From assembly GCF_017591435.1 (NCBI RefSeq), contig NC_059294.1, forward strand, positions 20,177,475-20,241,474: DNA of 64,000 bases, given 5' to 3'. Below the pieces are notes generated by a model, which was given only the letters and a program-made list of their open reading frames with translations, was not told the origin of the DNA and did not search any database. Below are positions 1 to 26,782 of the stretch, piece by piece. Source of the stretch: Portunus trituberculatus. Its lineage: Eukaryota; Arthropoda; Malacostraca; Decapoda; Portunidae. Position 1 is the stretch's first letter, and each line of letters begins with the position of its first letter. The translations under genes were made by a program, and so were the position numbers.

Positions 1-13753
<13,753 letters not shown>

Positions 13754-14164
13754 GTGAAAAAGTACTCATGTGTTGGACGGCACAAACTCTTATCCTGCAA
13801 CCTCAGTTGTTGTGATGAGTGTTTCTTGACACGAACAAACTGTTGACTGGGAAAGAACATTTTTCATTCATAGAAGGTAAGCAGAATATTTGTAGTCTTT
13901 GTATATTACTTACGTACTGATCGGTTAAAGAAAAGGAGGACAACTCGACATCAATGCTTTATAAGTGAAGGACAAAATGAGACAGATCAGCACCAGCCAT
14001 GTACAGTATATCCAGCACCGCCTGTGACCCGCCCCACCAGTGTCTGCAAGGTGCACCATCATGTTCCTTTTATTTTCCCTGTGATATTTATACTTAGCAT
14101 AGAGTCATTCGCTTCCCGGATCCGCCAACGCTATCCCCCCTCCTTCATCCGCAGAGCTCCGAAT

Positions 14165-14166
14165 GT

Positions 14167-14252
<86 letters not shown>
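14165..14252. repeat. (GT)n microsatellite
   Basis: About 85 nt of GT in the probable eve 3' region. Confidence 0.95.
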
Positions 14253-14258
<6 letters not shown>

Positions 14259-14862
14259 ATTATTTCGTGTTTGTGTATATCTTTTTGTTTTCGTGTGTGC
14301 GTTAGTGTGTATAGATAATAAAAGTCGTGTTGATAATTCGTTTTCTATTTTCCCTGTTACGGAAAATTATATTAAGCTAATCATATATTTTAAAAGAAAA
14401 GTGCCTGGATGTTCAATTTCTTTTTTTGCTGACATGGAATAAGTTACTATAACGTCTTTTTTTCTTCCCATAATGATATACCAACTTGTTCAATTCTCAT
14501 TTATGCTGCTCGCTGATCCTCATCCTCGGGTAATTATAGCCAGTCAGTGGTGTGGCGCGGGCGTCGGGAGCAAAGGTGCTTGACTGACGGGATCAAAGGC
14601 TAGATACGTTCACCCTTTCCTCTCTGCCACGCCACCCTGATCAGGCAGTGTTTACAGACCGGGACATGATACACGCCTCTCCCTCTTCACCCCCTTCCCC
14701 CATCCCCCCTGTAACATCCAATCACCTTCCGGGCTTGTCTGATGCCTTTTTCTCTTGTGTCATTATTCTGTTGTCACGGCACACCTTTTAGGGTCTTACA
14801 GGCACACTTCCGGCGCCCTATGCAGTTGATTTTGTTATTGTGTTTGATCTATCTATCTCTCT

Positions 14863-14865
<3 letters not shown>

Positions 14866-14936
<71 letters not shown>
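14866..14936. repeat. (TA)n microsatellite
   Basis: Perfect TA array downstream of eve. Confidence 0.95.
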
Positions 14937-14941
<5 letters not shown>

Positions 14942-15055
14942 GTATGTAAAAGAGCTTAGACTCAACAGACCTAGGCTTACTTACATATTACGTTATATTG
15001 TTTTAAACTGAATCAGTACTTATTAATTATTGTACATAAGCCAATAAAGATATCA

Positions 15056-15106
<51 letters not shown>

Positions 15107-16274
15107 CAATCGTGTCTCGTTTTTACCTCTTGCTTGACATGCATGTGAAAGGCGGTCTACGTATGTATATACCTGCTCATGAATAGACGTAATATTTGTG
15201 ATGTTTGTCATGAAAATCAAGTAAGAAAGAAGTACGTGTCTTACACCTCGAGGAAACCGCAGCTTTTCATGGTAAACTGGGCGAAGAAGAGCAATTATCA
15301 GGTTTGAAATGTCTATCATCAAATAACCTGTTTTTAATTTGAATTTTTTAGCACTGGAGCAAGTATATGTTCAAATGGCACAATTCTACGGATCATTATA
15401 ATTATGATAGTTCCTTGTGGTAATTGATGAGAGTTAATGAGCACACTCCCCTTGGCTCCCTGTATTGGCTGCGGTGTAGGAGGCTGGCGCTGTGTACAGG
15501 CTGCCAGCCAAGCAACATTAAAACCCGGAAGCACACACGTTCTACTTCCCACGTACATAACCTAAAATATTTTCTCCTCTCGTGTGTGCGTGGACTGATT
15601 GCCTGACAAGCATACGTGTAACAGAGATTGTTGAAAATGCAAAGAATACCAGTGATATTTATCAATTAGTAAAGGAAGATGTAGTGGCAGCATCGTGATG
15701 ACTGAAGAAACAAACTCTGAATTTTATTGGGCGGCTTGTGGTGGCTGCCGCATCGCCTCAAAACTACGTATGCCGCATCGTGCAACAGCGAATCATAATA
15801 GTTGGGGACACGAGAGCAGGGTAGCGAGATGCAGCATCAAGCTATCGAGGGTGACAGAAAACGTACATTTTCTTTCTTCAAGCTAATACTCACCTAAACT
15901 GAGATAATTTTATTCCCATAAATCGTTGGCATTTTCTATCTCTCTATCTTATTATTTTCATTTTTTATAGTAACTCTTTTCTAATATTCCATTATCATAA
16001 CGCTGGCAACTGGTTGTTGTAAAGTTTCTTTAAAATTAATGTAATGTGGAATATAAACACCATATTGTATTTCAAGAAATCCATAAAGCAGTACATATAG
16101 TTTCCAGATTCCTTGCCCGCATTGTCTCCTGCTTAAACTATTTTTTTAGGAATGAGTTTGTATATGGAAAACAAATCGTTATTACTTCACAGTATACATT
16201 TTAAACTTTAGCGTTTGTTTTTATCAAGATTTCTTGAGCATAATTCTACTCCTAGTTACTATTTCAAGAACCAT

Positions 16275-16331
<57 letters not shown>

Positions 16332-16332
16332 T

Positions 16333-18423
16333 ATTTACCTAGTTATATTTACCTAGTTGTAGTTTTACAGGGCCTGGGCTTTACGCTCGTGTGGCCCCGT
16401 CTCCATATCTACACTTATCCAATTTTTCTTTAAAACTATGCACACTCGTTGCTGACACCACTTCCTCACTCAAACTGTTCCAAGTCTCAACACATCTTTG
16501 CGGGAAACTATATTTTTAACATCTCTCAGACATCTTCCCTTCCTCAGTTTTTTACTATGCGATCTTGTGCTTCTAATGTCATATTCTTCTCTCAGGATCA
16601 GTTTCTCATTATCCACTTGATCCATTCCGTTAATCAATTTATAAACTTGTATCAGATCCCCTCTCTCTCTTCTCTGTTCCAGGGTTGGTAGATCCATAGC
16701 CTTTAGTCTCTCCTCATATGTCATCCCTTCAAATTCTGGAACCATTCTTGTAGCCATTTTTGTAGTCTCTCCAACTTCCTTATGTGTTTCTTTTATGGGG
16801 GTCCACACAACTCCTGCATATTCCAATCTGGGTCTTATTATAGTACTTATCAATTTCTTCATCATTTCTTTGTCCATGTAGTGAAATGCTAATCCAATAT
16901 TCCTTAGCAAATTATATGTCTCTGAAAATTCTATCAATATGGCTTACCGGTTGATTGTTTTCTTCCATCGTCACTCCCAAGTCCTTTTCCTTTTTACTTT
17001 CTCTAGTTCTACTCCATCTCCCATCTTATAGATTCCCACTGGTCGTCTTTCACTCTTTCCCATTTCCATGACATGGCTTTTGTCCACATTGAATTCCATC
17101 TCCCATTTTTACTCCATTTCCAGATCTTATTTAGGTCTTCCTGCAGTATTTCACAATCCTCTTTTGCTTTATAACTCTGCACAGTTTCGCATCGTCCGCA
17201 AACAGATTTATGTAGCTGTTCACTCCTCTGGCATGTCATTTATATATATGAGAAAAGTATTGGCGCCAATACTGACCCCTGTGGCACTCCGCTTTCTACT
17301 GCTCTCCACTTGGACTTCATATCTTTAACTACCGTCCTTATTTCTCTCCCCTCAAATAATTTTCCATCCATCTCAATGTGCTTCCTTTTAAGCCACCCTT
17401 CTCCTCTAACTTCCACAGTAATCTTGCATGTGGCACTTTATCAAACACCTTATTTAAATCCAAATAAATACAGTCAATCCATCCCTCTCTCTCTTGTACT
17501 TTATCAACTATTCTAGAGTAGAACCTCAGTAAATTTGTTACACACGACCGACCTTTTCTAAAACCAAATTGGCTATTTGATAATAATTTGTTGTCTTCAA
17601 GGAACTCGAACCATTGTTTCTTTATTACTCTTTCACACATCTTGCATAATATTACACTAGTTAGTGGTACCGGTCTGTAATTTAAAGGTTCTTCCTTCCT
17701 TCTCTTATATATGAGAACCACCTCAGCTCTTTTCCATTCTACTGATACTGTTCCATTTTCTATTGAGCATTTTATATAGGACTTGCTAGTTCTTCCCTAC
17801 ATTCTTTTAATATTCTGCCTGAGACTTCATCCGGTCCCATTGCCTTCTCTTCATCTAATTCCGTCATCAACTCTTTTATTTCAAGCTTGGTTACTTTAAT
17901 CTTTTTCATATAGACAGTCTTTCTATTACCCTGTGGTCTTTCAAATTTGGATTCCTTAGTAAAGACCTCCTGAAATTTACAATTTAACAGTTCTGCTATA
18001 CTTTTTGGGTCTTCCACCATCCCGTTCTCTTCCTTTTAACCTTTCTATTGTTTCTTTTTGCCTTATTTTTCCATTTATGAATCTGTAGAACAATTTCGGT
18101 TACTCCTTACATTTTTCGACAATGTTCTTTTCATAGTTCCTTTCCTCTTCCTTCCTCACCTTAGCATATTTATTTCTCGCTGCCTTGAAGTTTTCCTTAT
18201 TTTCTGGATTTCTATTTCTCCTCCACCTTTTCCATGTTCCATCTCTTTTCTCCTTTGCCCTACGTAGCACGCCTTGCGTTAAACCATTCTTTCTTTCCTT
18301 CGCCTTTAGGTCTATATTTCGGGACATATTCCCTGACTTCTGTTTTGTATATTTCCAAAAATAAGTTATATTTCTCTTGCACCTTCTGAGTTTTTCATCT
18401 CCTCCCAGTTAACGTTTTTGAAA

Positions 18424-18426
<3 letters not shown>
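16333..18426 (-). mobile_element. CR1-like non-LTR retrotransposon copy A (5'-truncated, decayed)
   Basis: Read on the minus strand, RT pieces appear in order but in shifting frames. They are the pre-RT segment KLEIKELMTELDEEKAMGPD (about 17.8 kb), the RT core LNYRPVPLTSV, QFGFRKGRSC and CIYLDLNKVFDKVPHARLL (17338-17721), a region corresponding to the catalytic domain tail, and the C-terminal MDKEMMKKLISTIIRPRLEYAGVVW to the 3' end (16470-16937). Multiple frameshifts make it inactive. The 3' terminus on the minus strand is CCTGTAAAACTACAACTAGG, a TAAATATAACTAGGTAAATA tail, then AC repeats. Both ends abut GT/AC runs (16314-16332 and 18427-18456). Confidence 0.88.
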
Positions 18427-18458
<32 letters not shown>

Positions 18459-18593
18459 GCCTCAAAATTACATTAATGACTTTAGTGCAGAATGATAGAT
18501 AATTAATTGATCGGCAACTATCATCTCGCAGTTACCAGGAAAACAATTTCCTATTGCTATCGAATTTCCAGGAAAGTCATCTCCAAACTTTCT

Positions 18594-18596
<3 letters not shown>

Positions 18597-18690
<94 letters not shown>
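18597..18690. repeat. (TA)n microsatellite
   Basis: Perfect TA array shortly downstream of LINE copy A. Confidence 0.95.
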
Positions 18691-18692
<2 letters not shown>

Positions 18693-18894
18693 TTAAAAAG
18701 AAAAAAAGTAAGGCAAGAGTTTGCTATGTACAGTACGTATTCATACTTTACACAAGAAGGCAGACAGGCATCGCAGAGCTCTCTAGATTAGAGGTACCTA
18801 AAAAATTTCGTTTTCTGTGGCTGTGCAGCAGCTGCACCAGCAGCAGCAGACGACCCTGCCACTGGTAAACAAACATAAGGTGGAGAGCGCACGG

Positions 18895-18987
18895 TCAGTG
18901 TGGTTCTTGGTGTAGCTTGCAGTTACTTGCAGCTTACCAGTGCTTCGTGGTGGCCTCTCTGGTTATCCTTGGGCGCTGTCATCGAAG
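18895..18987 (+). promoter_or_regulatory. possible promoter with noncoding first exon
   Basis: An arthropod initiator-like TCAGT at 18895-18899 is followed 90 nt later by a good donor (ATCGAAG/gtgagt). This could be a 5' UTR exon of a downstream gene, possibly PC, whose coding exon has an upstream acceptor at 40045. No exact downstream promoter element was found. Weak evidence. Confidence 0.18.
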
Positions 18988-19443
18988 GTGAGTACTTCAG
19001 ATAGAATTCATGCCAGGCGAGTTGTGTCGGCCAAGTCTTGTGAAGTAATCCGGTGATTGACGTAGAGGGCTTTCAACCGTAAATTTTTACCACCTTTCCG
19101 GTATGACATTCATCATTTATTTCCAATGTTATACAGCAGTGACTGACGGGGAACATGTCTCACTTTTCTTCATACGTAATGTCCTTATATAAATAGCTGA
19201 CTTACTGTTGATGGCTTTCCTTCAAAACCGAGATCACCCCCCACCCCAGCAAAGGACACACCCTTCCAACACAGGTATTCAATCAGTCTGCTGAATTTGG
19301 TTACAGGAAATAATTGAAGGCATGTATATTGTGACCATCACTTGCATAGATAGTCGAAAGCATTGATAATTTTCGTATATTGGGGGCAAAGCTAACTTGC
19401 CAAATGCTGTTGTGCTTGAAATGATCGTTAACTTGTGTAAGAT

Positions 19444-19487
<44 letters not shown>

Positions 19488-20446
19488 GTGTCATTGAACC
19501 AGATGACATTCGTGATAGTTTTTTTACACTCTACCTGATTTAATTATAGATTGGCAAACCTGCGTCACTGCGCGTCTATAAAAGACTACGATTACTAACC
19601 AGGTTACAGTAGTTCGAGCTTGACGGTGGTTGAAGAGGGCTGCATTGCCGTCAAGGAGCGAGGAGGGAGGGAGGGAGGTGGGGGAGTGGAGTGCTAGGAG
19701 TAGGAGGCATGGAGTTGGTAATAATTCCAAGTGGTGCATTATAGAGTCTGCGCCAAGGGAATATAAAAAATTATACAGCTTTCTAAATGTTGTAAATGGC
19801 CAAAAATAGATTTATTGATTGCCAAGAATAGTTGTATTGATTGCAGAACTCCCATGCCTCTCTCTCTTCCTCCATCACTCCATCCCTCCCTCCCCCTTTA
19901 ACGTATATATCGACGGGAAAGATTTTTTTATTGGAGGAAACCGCTGCGTGATCAGGTTAGTGTCAGCCACTTTCTTTCCCTTGGTCTATCATCCAAGGTT
20001 ACCTTGGGTCTACCCTTATGTGCCTCATCAAGTAAGAATAACGAGTCCAGTGTATGTTGGTGTGGGTGTAGGAGTGTTTCCATGCCCACGACTGATCAGC
20101 TGTGTGTGTTGTCATGTACAAGATGTTGACCTTGAGACACACCGGCGTCGAGATAAGGGAGTTCATTAACTCCATGGATCAATAGACGGAATCCCCGGTT
20201 TTCCTTGCTTCTTTTCTCGCCATGCTATTCCTTCCTTCCTGGAGCCAATGCAGGAGTGAGCGAGCGCTGTTTCCGTACTTAAACATCGACGCCATAACGA
20301 AGTACTCAGGTTCTTCAGAAACTGAGTTTATCTTATCTGGAGTGCGTAAATACAAAACATTATTATAGGGTAAAAATTGAAATGCAGGATTTTTTTTTAT
20401 TAATTTTTCTTTCTTTCTTTTTCTTTCTTTCTTTATTTATTTATTA

Positions 20447-20500
<54 letters not shown>

Positions 20501-20642
20501 TGAGAAAGTCTGGGGGCATCTTTCAAGGCGTCCAGCGAGCATGTGTGGCAGTTTGCTTAAAAGAGTGTTTGTGACCATGTGCTTTTAATATCGAAAGTAA
20601 TTAATTATGTGCACGTAGCACAAAGAATCGTTGCAGGAGATC

Positions 20643-20686
<44 letters not shown>

Positions 20687-20829
20687 ATAGTATACCTAGT
20701 AGGCGTCTTCACTGTGGATATCCTTGCGATAGGAAGATCAATAATCCTCAACATGAACACTGCCCGCGTTACTTACAAGCCTTGAACCGTTAATACATAG
20801 CACAATTAATTTCCCCTCCAGCACAACAG

Positions 20830-21642
20830 TATATTGAGCCCACGGTATTCCAGGTACAGATGATGTAGAGTCACTTCATCTATCAACTCGACACAACCTT
20901 CCAGACAACTATCCCCTCTTCTTCAATGACACTCAACTGTCTTCCTCTTCCACAATGAATATCCTCGGTCTGTCCTTTGCTCATACTCTTAACTGGAAAC
21001 TTCACATCTCATCTCTTGCTAAAACAGCTTCTATGAAGTTAGGTGTTCTGAGGCGTCTCCGCCAGTTTTTCTCGCCCCTCCAACTGCTTACTCTGTATAA
21101 GGGCCTTATCCGTCCCTGTATGGAGTACTCTTCGCATGTTTGGGGTGGTTCCAGTCACACAGCTTTGCTTGTCTCATCAACTCCCCTCCTCTGACTAACT
21201 GTCTTCAGTCTCTTTCTCACCGCCGAAATGTTGCATCCCTTTCTATATTTTATCGCTATTTTCATGGTAACTGTTCTACTGATCTTGCTAACTGCATGCC
21301 TCTTCTCCTCCTGCGGCCACGCTGCACAAGGCTTTCTTCTTCCTCTCATCCCTATTCTGTCCAACTCTCTAATGCAAGAGTTAACCAGTACGCTCAATTA
21401 TTCATCCCTTTCACTGGTAAACTCTGGAACTCCCTCCCTGCATCTGTATTTCCAAATTCCTACAACTTGTCTTCTTTTAAGAGGGAGGTATCGAGGCATT
21501 TGCTCCCCTAATTCTGGCTGACGGTTTTGGCACTTTTTGTACTCTTTGGAGAGCCAGACCTCAAGTGGGCTTTTTTCTAACTTTCTTTTTTTTTTCCCTT
21601 GGCTGGCCCTCTTCCCTACGTAAAGAAAAAAAAAAAAAAAAC
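20830..21642 (+). mobile_element. poly(A)-tailed non-LTR retrotransposon 3' end (jockey/I-like)
   Basis: A plus-strand RT C-terminus: MNILGLSFAHTLNWKLHISS, MKLGVLRRLRQFFSPLQLL, LYKGLIRPCMEYSSHVWGG (20955-21180). After a one-base frame change come CLQSLSHRRNVASLSIFYRY and KLWNSLPASVFPNSYNLSSF up to a stop at about 21511. A short 3' UTR leads to an A17-like tail at 21626-21642. It is 5'-truncated, and its polymerase domain is missing. Unlike the CR1-like copies it ends in poly(A) and has no AC flanks. Confidence 0.82.
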
Positions 21643-21787
21643 TTAGGAGTGTCTTGCAGGATTATGAAGCAGACCTTATTTCAAATACATTCCTTGTCTC
21701 TCATACGCTTTCCTTCCCCTCGATAAGGACATTGTATTTATACAACACTGACGAATTCAGCATAACCTGCATATAGATTTTTTTCTA

Positions 21788-21851
<64 letters not shown>

Positions 21852-22348
21852 GCATAGAGCATGTAAGGTATGCATGTAGAACATACGAGATATTCATCAT
21901 GTCTTATATACTTTATATAACCGTCTTTTGACCAATCGTCCCATAGTTGTGATAACCCAGAATCATATTTTAAAAGGAGTTGATAACGTAGACCGTTGTG
22001 AAGTGCAGTACATGTGTAGCGAGGACAAAATGTCGTGTCTGGAACAGGTGAAACGACCGAGTGTAGCCAATATTATTACCTTCTCCCACGCTTCCCGCCA
22101 CACCCCACACAAACTCCGCATTGCAGGTGTAAAGGACAGGTAGTGACTGGATGTATATGTTGTAACGGAGAAAAACTGACATTAGAATTAACAAGAATTA
22201 CAGATAGGTAAGTAGATCACTACTTGACAAAGGCCCTGTTACTTTCAAAGCATGTGTTGTTAATAATGGTTATGAACACTTAACGGAAATATCTAAGAGA
22301 TTAATTACTTTTAATATTTAGTAGGAGTGATGGTGGTGGTGTTGATAT

Positions 22349-22363
22349 AGTAGTAGTAGTAGC

Positions 22364-22398
<35 letters not shown>

Positions 22399-22500
22399 CA
22401 GCAGCAGCAGTAGTATGATTGTAGTACTAGTAGTTGTTGTTGTAGTTATTTTACTACTGATAGGATTTTACCGTACTCTTGCTGCTGCTGCTGCTGCTGA

Positions 22501-22577
<77 letters not shown>

Positions 22578-22651
22578 TTGTTGTTGCTGTTACTGTTACA
22601 ATAACAACAATAGTAGTAGTAGTAGTAGTAGTAGGATCAGTAGTAGTAGTT

Positions 22652-22688
<37 letters not shown>

Positions 22689-22784
22689 AAGTAATGGTAG
22701 CAGAAGTAGTAGTAGTAGTAGTAGAAGTAATGGTAGCAGAAGTAGTAGTAGTAGTAGTAGAAGCAGTAACACTAGAAATAATAA

Positions 22785-22820
<36 letters not shown>

Positions 22821-22876
22821 AAGCAGTAGTAGTAGAAGCAGTAATACTAGAAATAATAAAAGTAGTGGTAGTAGTA
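22349..22876. repeat. compound TAG/TAC/TGC trinucleotide array
   Basis: About 530 nt made of (TAG)n, (GCT)n, (TAC)n, then (TAG)n with a higher-order unit (GAAGTAATGGTAGCAGAAG and GAAGCAGTAA.ACTAGAAATA repeated). The ORFs read through it are homopolymeric and not considered genes. Confidence 0.95.
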
Positions 22877-23190
22877 GCATTAACAGCGATGGTTGGTGAT
22901 TGTGGTGTTCACAGGCAGTAGTCGTTTGGAGGAGGTCACCGCTCGGAAAGAAGCGGTGGATCTCGAAGAAAGGGAAAGTACATAAACCAGTTTTAGACGG
23001 TCACTCTCTCCCTTCTCCATAGCACTCGCACCTCTCTGGCTCTCTCCTTCCCCTACACGTCACCAAACCCCCTACACCCCTGACTATTTTCATGCCACTG
23101 TAGTCGCCCCATGACGCCCTGACAAACTATACTGAGTTCATTGTGTCAGTTGAAGGGTCCGTCTCTAACCTCGAGCAATATGTACAGTAC

Positions 23191-23262
<72 letters not shown>

Positions 23263-23291
23263 GTAACGTTTTCTTTTGAGATAGTGTCTAC

Positions 23292-23330
<39 letters not shown>
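23191..23330. repeat. (TC)n and (GT)n microsatellites
   Basis: TC at 23191-23260 and GT at 23294-23330, separated by 33 nt. Confidence 0.95.
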
Positions 23331-23331
<1 letters not shown>

Positions 23332-25482
23332 GGGTTGAGTGATGTGATGCTAGTACATTTTACTCTCTGCTGGAATGCTTTTACGTTATAGTCTAAAATA
23401 CCACAAATTATTGTGCATTATTTATGTATATAATGGTTTCCTATGATAACAGTAGATATACACTTCTTATAATTTTGTTTAAAATTTATGGGGGTCGTTG
23501 TCATACATCATTTTTTATTTGAAATAAATATAGAAAATAAATAAATAAATAGATATGAAAAATAAAATTATAATGGTAATGCAATATGTAAACCAAAATT
23601 CACTTACTACAGAGCTTTTATAAGTTATATGTTTTTGTCATGTCCTTTAATGTTACACTAACGTTACTTAGATTACAATTTACCAAAGACAACCCGCATA
23701 ATTTCTCACCATCCATTAAACATAGGGAAAAAATAAGATCACGTATCCAACACGCGTCGCACACTCCGCCGTACCGCTACTTTGAGGCATGTCTTGATTC
23801 GCCGTGACCTTGGACGTCACTTCGGCCAGCCCAGCAAGCAGAACATGTCCAGTTTTCAAATCAGCCAGAAATCCGTTACACGTGTCAAATACTATCTCTG
23901 AACATGAGATTCCTTTTCCTTCTCTAAGTAGGTCACGAGTGGTTTAAAGAGGTGAGAGGCAAGCAGGTGACTGAGGCCATACAGGGGAGTGAGTGTTCAC
24001 CTCCCGACCTCGAAAGTCTGACGAATTTGTTATATCCTAATAGGAGTATTTTACTCGGTCCAGCATATAACGGGGATAATTATGGCATAATACGCATCCA
24101 TGTAGATTTTGTTACGCCCTTCCAAAGTTTTAAACAAGGTTATGGTGCATGGCTAGACTGGTACAAATTTCCAGCCTAGATTAGATCAGAGTTGACTTTC
24201 AAGACAGGCGACAGAGTTGCAATTAATGGCTGTAAATGCGAATGGGAACAGATTATTAGTTGTTTGCAAGAGGTCAGCTTTAAGTCAAGTCATTATTGTT
24301 GTAGTGCACGGAAATACCTAAGTTAATGAGGTCGGATCCCGATCCGACAGCCCGACATGCATTTAAAAGATTAACTAATATACAGATACATGGCAAATGC
24401 TGTTTAGTAATATCAAATACATAGTACTTAACGTAGATTGAGGAAATCCACATGACGGATGCACAGTAAAGTAAATCTGACTATGTTTATTTAAGCAATG
24501 AGTATTTATTCTAACAAGTCTTGCAACACCAGGAGTAAAGAGTCTGTTGCCATGGAGACGTGTGCGTAGGTTCAGATGAAGAGAGAGACAGGCGCTAAGT
24601 AGCCTTCAGATGTTACCTTGAAGTTGATGCTAGCTACGGATACTGGTAAATATCAGCTGACTGGGCTCTGTAACTTCTGCGATGTGCTGTCATATGGTCC
24701 AATCAGATTCTTAAGTGTGGAGGTGTGACCGCTAAATGAACCAATCATATTGCTCCATCCCGAGGGTGTGTCTCACGCGCCAGCTGATTTGAAGAGGCTG
24801 TTCATGGAGGCCACTGGATACAGGCTGGTGACAGGGTTGTATCCAAGGGAACCTGCTTCTCTTCACCACCTGTCAAGGTCATCTTTCGGTCAGGAAAAAA
24901 TAGATGAATAAATATGGTAATGTGGACAGGACCGCTATAGATGTTCAGTTGTGAGTACACGATTCGTTTCCACGAAGTACTCACCATGCGCTATTGGATA
25001 TAGATGCACATAAATAGGAAGAAACATTCTATATCCAGTTTTATGTGAACATTTTAAGATGGATAATGGTTGTAGATCATTATAGTCTACGTTTTGGTGC
25101 GTACGTGAGGTGAGTTAGTGTCCTGGGTTAGGGAGTGTAGGGGTGGGTGGGCGAGGAAGAAACGTCCTACTGGTGGTGGTGTGGTGCTCTCTACTGAGCT
25201 AGCTAAAGCGCAGTTGTCGAGCGGAGGTCAAAGGGAGAGGAACACCTCGGCTCTCGTGCGTCAGGTATGTCAGGTATGTGTCTTGATGCGTTGTCTGCTT
25301 AGGTCATATACAGCCATGATCACGAAGCAGGAAATGTGCGTGATGTTAGTTTTTAACGTTTGATGTTCATTTGGGATCAATATTGATAGTTTTTTTTTTT
25401 TTCCTTTGCGTCATGCAAGTACTATTTAAGTACCCATTGAATAAAGATGGAATAGCATTGGCTGTATTGTTTTGGTGGAGGT

Positions 25483-25516
<34 letters not shown>

Positions 25517-25517
<1 letters not shown>

Positions 25518-25797
25518 TTCACTTCGGTCGTCTGCTGGTCACCCAGCCAGTCTTCCCCATTACGGAGCGAGCTCAGAGCTCATAGACCGATCTTCGGGTA
25601 GGACTGAGACCACATCAACACAACACACACCGGGAAAGCGAGGCCACAACCCCTCGAGTTACATCCCGTACCTATTTACTGCTAGGTGAACAGGGGCCAC
25701 ACATTAAGAGGCTTGCCCATTTGCCTCGCCGCTTACCGGGACTCGAACCCGGCCCTCTCGATTGTGAGTCGAGCGTGCTAACCACTACACTACGCGG
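25517..25797 (-). mobile_element. tRNA-headed SINE, family S2, copy a
   Basis: On the minus strand the head starts CCGCGTAGTGTAGTGGTTAG, with anticodon arm CTCGA CTCACAA TCGAG (anticodon CAC, Val-like), B box GGTTCGAGTCC and acceptor TAAGCGG. The body is GCGAGGCAAATGGGCAAGCC, then a core shared with S1 (CACCTAGCAGTAAATAGGTA ... CCTACCCGAAGATCGGTC). GT runs lie on both sides (25483-25516 and 25796-25817). Confidence 0.85.
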
Positions 25798-26110
25798 TGT
25801 GTGTGTGTGTGTGTGTCATGCTACACAACTTCGTGAATATCATTTTTTTTTTAATCTTTATGGTATATTTGGCACGGGAACCTTCACATACCAACTCTCA
25901 TGAACATATGCATGAAATTTTTCCTTCATTCAACACACACACACACACACATTATTAATATCAACTACCAAATGTTATTCATATAGTATATAATGATATT
26001 GTTGCTAGCACCACCTTATAGATATGCACAAGGCCAAGGTCATCATGGTTATCGCTAGCATAAATTAAGATGACTTACGAATGTCATTTGTTAGCATGAA
26101 CAGATGCTTG

Positions 26111-26157
<47 letters not shown>

Positions 26158-26158
<1 letters not shown>

Positions 26159-26449
26159 CCCGGTAGCTCAGTGGTTAGAGCGCTGGCTTCACAAGCCAGA
26201 GGACCGAGGTTCGATTCCCTGGCCGGGTGGAGATATTTGGGTGTCTCCTTTCACGTGTAGCCCTTGTTCACCTTGCAGTGAGTAGGTACGGGATGCAAAT
26301 CGAGTTGTGACCTTGTTGTCCCGGTGTGTGGTGTGTGCCTGGTCTCAGGCCTATCCGAAGATCGGAAATAATGAGCTCTGAGCTCATTCCGTTGGGTAAC
26401 GTCTGGCTGTCTCGTCAGAGACTGCAGCAGATCAAACAGTGAAACACAC
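26158..26449 (+). mobile_element. tRNA-Val-headed SINE, family S1, copy b
   Basis: Head GCCCGGTAGCTCAGTGG with CTGGCTTCACAAGCCAG anticodon arm and B box GGTTCGATTCC. Body and end (AGATCAAACAGTGAAACACA) match copies a and c. Preceded directly by an AC run (26111-26156) and followed, after a very short AAACACAC, by copy c. Confidence 0.9.
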
Positions 26450-26744
26450 GCCCCGGTAGTTCAGTGGTTAGAGCGCTGGCTTCACAAGCCAGAGGACCGA
26501 GGTTCGATTCCCCGGCCGGGTGGAGATATTTGGGTGTGTCTCCTTTCACGTGTAGCCCCTGTTCACCTAGCAGTGAGTAGGTACGGGATGTAAATCGAGG
26601 AGTTGTGACCTCCTTGTCCCGGTGTGTGGTGTGTGCCTGGTCTCAGGCCTATCCGAAGATCGGAAATAATGAGCTCTGAGTTCGTTCCGTAGGGTAACGT
26701 CTGGCTGTCTCGTCAGAGACTGCAGCAGATCAAACAGTGAAAAC
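26450..26744 (+). mobile_element. tRNA-Val-headed SINE, family S1, copy c
   Basis: Tandem head-to-tail neighbour of copy b with the same head, body and AGATCAAACAGTGAAAA end. Followed by an AC run (26751-26780), then by an S2-family copy on the same strand. Confidence 0.9.
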
Positions 26745-26745
26745 G

Positions 26746-26780
<35 letters not shown>

Positions 26781-26782
<2 letters not shown>

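Larger units (their letters stand above)
13754..15060 (+). other. probable eve 3' UTR and downstream flank
   Basis: Noncoding sequence after the eve stop. AATAAA hexamers occur at 14317-14322 and 15043-15048, and either could be the polyadenylation signal. It includes a GT run (14165-14252) and a TA run (14866-14936). The transcript end cannot be placed from sequence alone. Confidence 0.4.
18457..20829. other. intergenic, no gene recognised
   Basis: Contains a TA array, small TC runs (19447-19483, 20647-20682), an ATT array (20446-20502) and the weak promoter-like site at 18895. No coding exon supported. Confidence 0.5.
21643..25482. other. intergenic, no gene recognised
   Basis: GT run at 21790-21846, the trinucleotide array at 22349-22876 and TC/GT runs at 23.2 kb. 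A small perfect inverted repeat GTCGGATC-CC-GATCCGAC lies at about 24331-24348. A gcgtcag/gtatgt donor-like site near 25265 could end a noncoding exon. Nothing firmer seen. Confidence 0.45.

Noticed and set aside
22415..22921. 168-codon ORF rich in Val, Thr and Ala, and the antisense poly-Leu ORF
   Set aside because: Entirely the product of the trinucleotide array; no non-repetitive domain.
24331..24348. Perfect 8-bp inverted repeat as a binding site or MITE
   Set aside because: Too short and single; no surrounding structure to support a function.
26158..26229. tRNA-Val(CAC) genes at the SINE heads
   Set aside because: Each is attached to the same conserved SINE body, and several have loop deletions, so they are retroposon promoters rather than tRNA genes.
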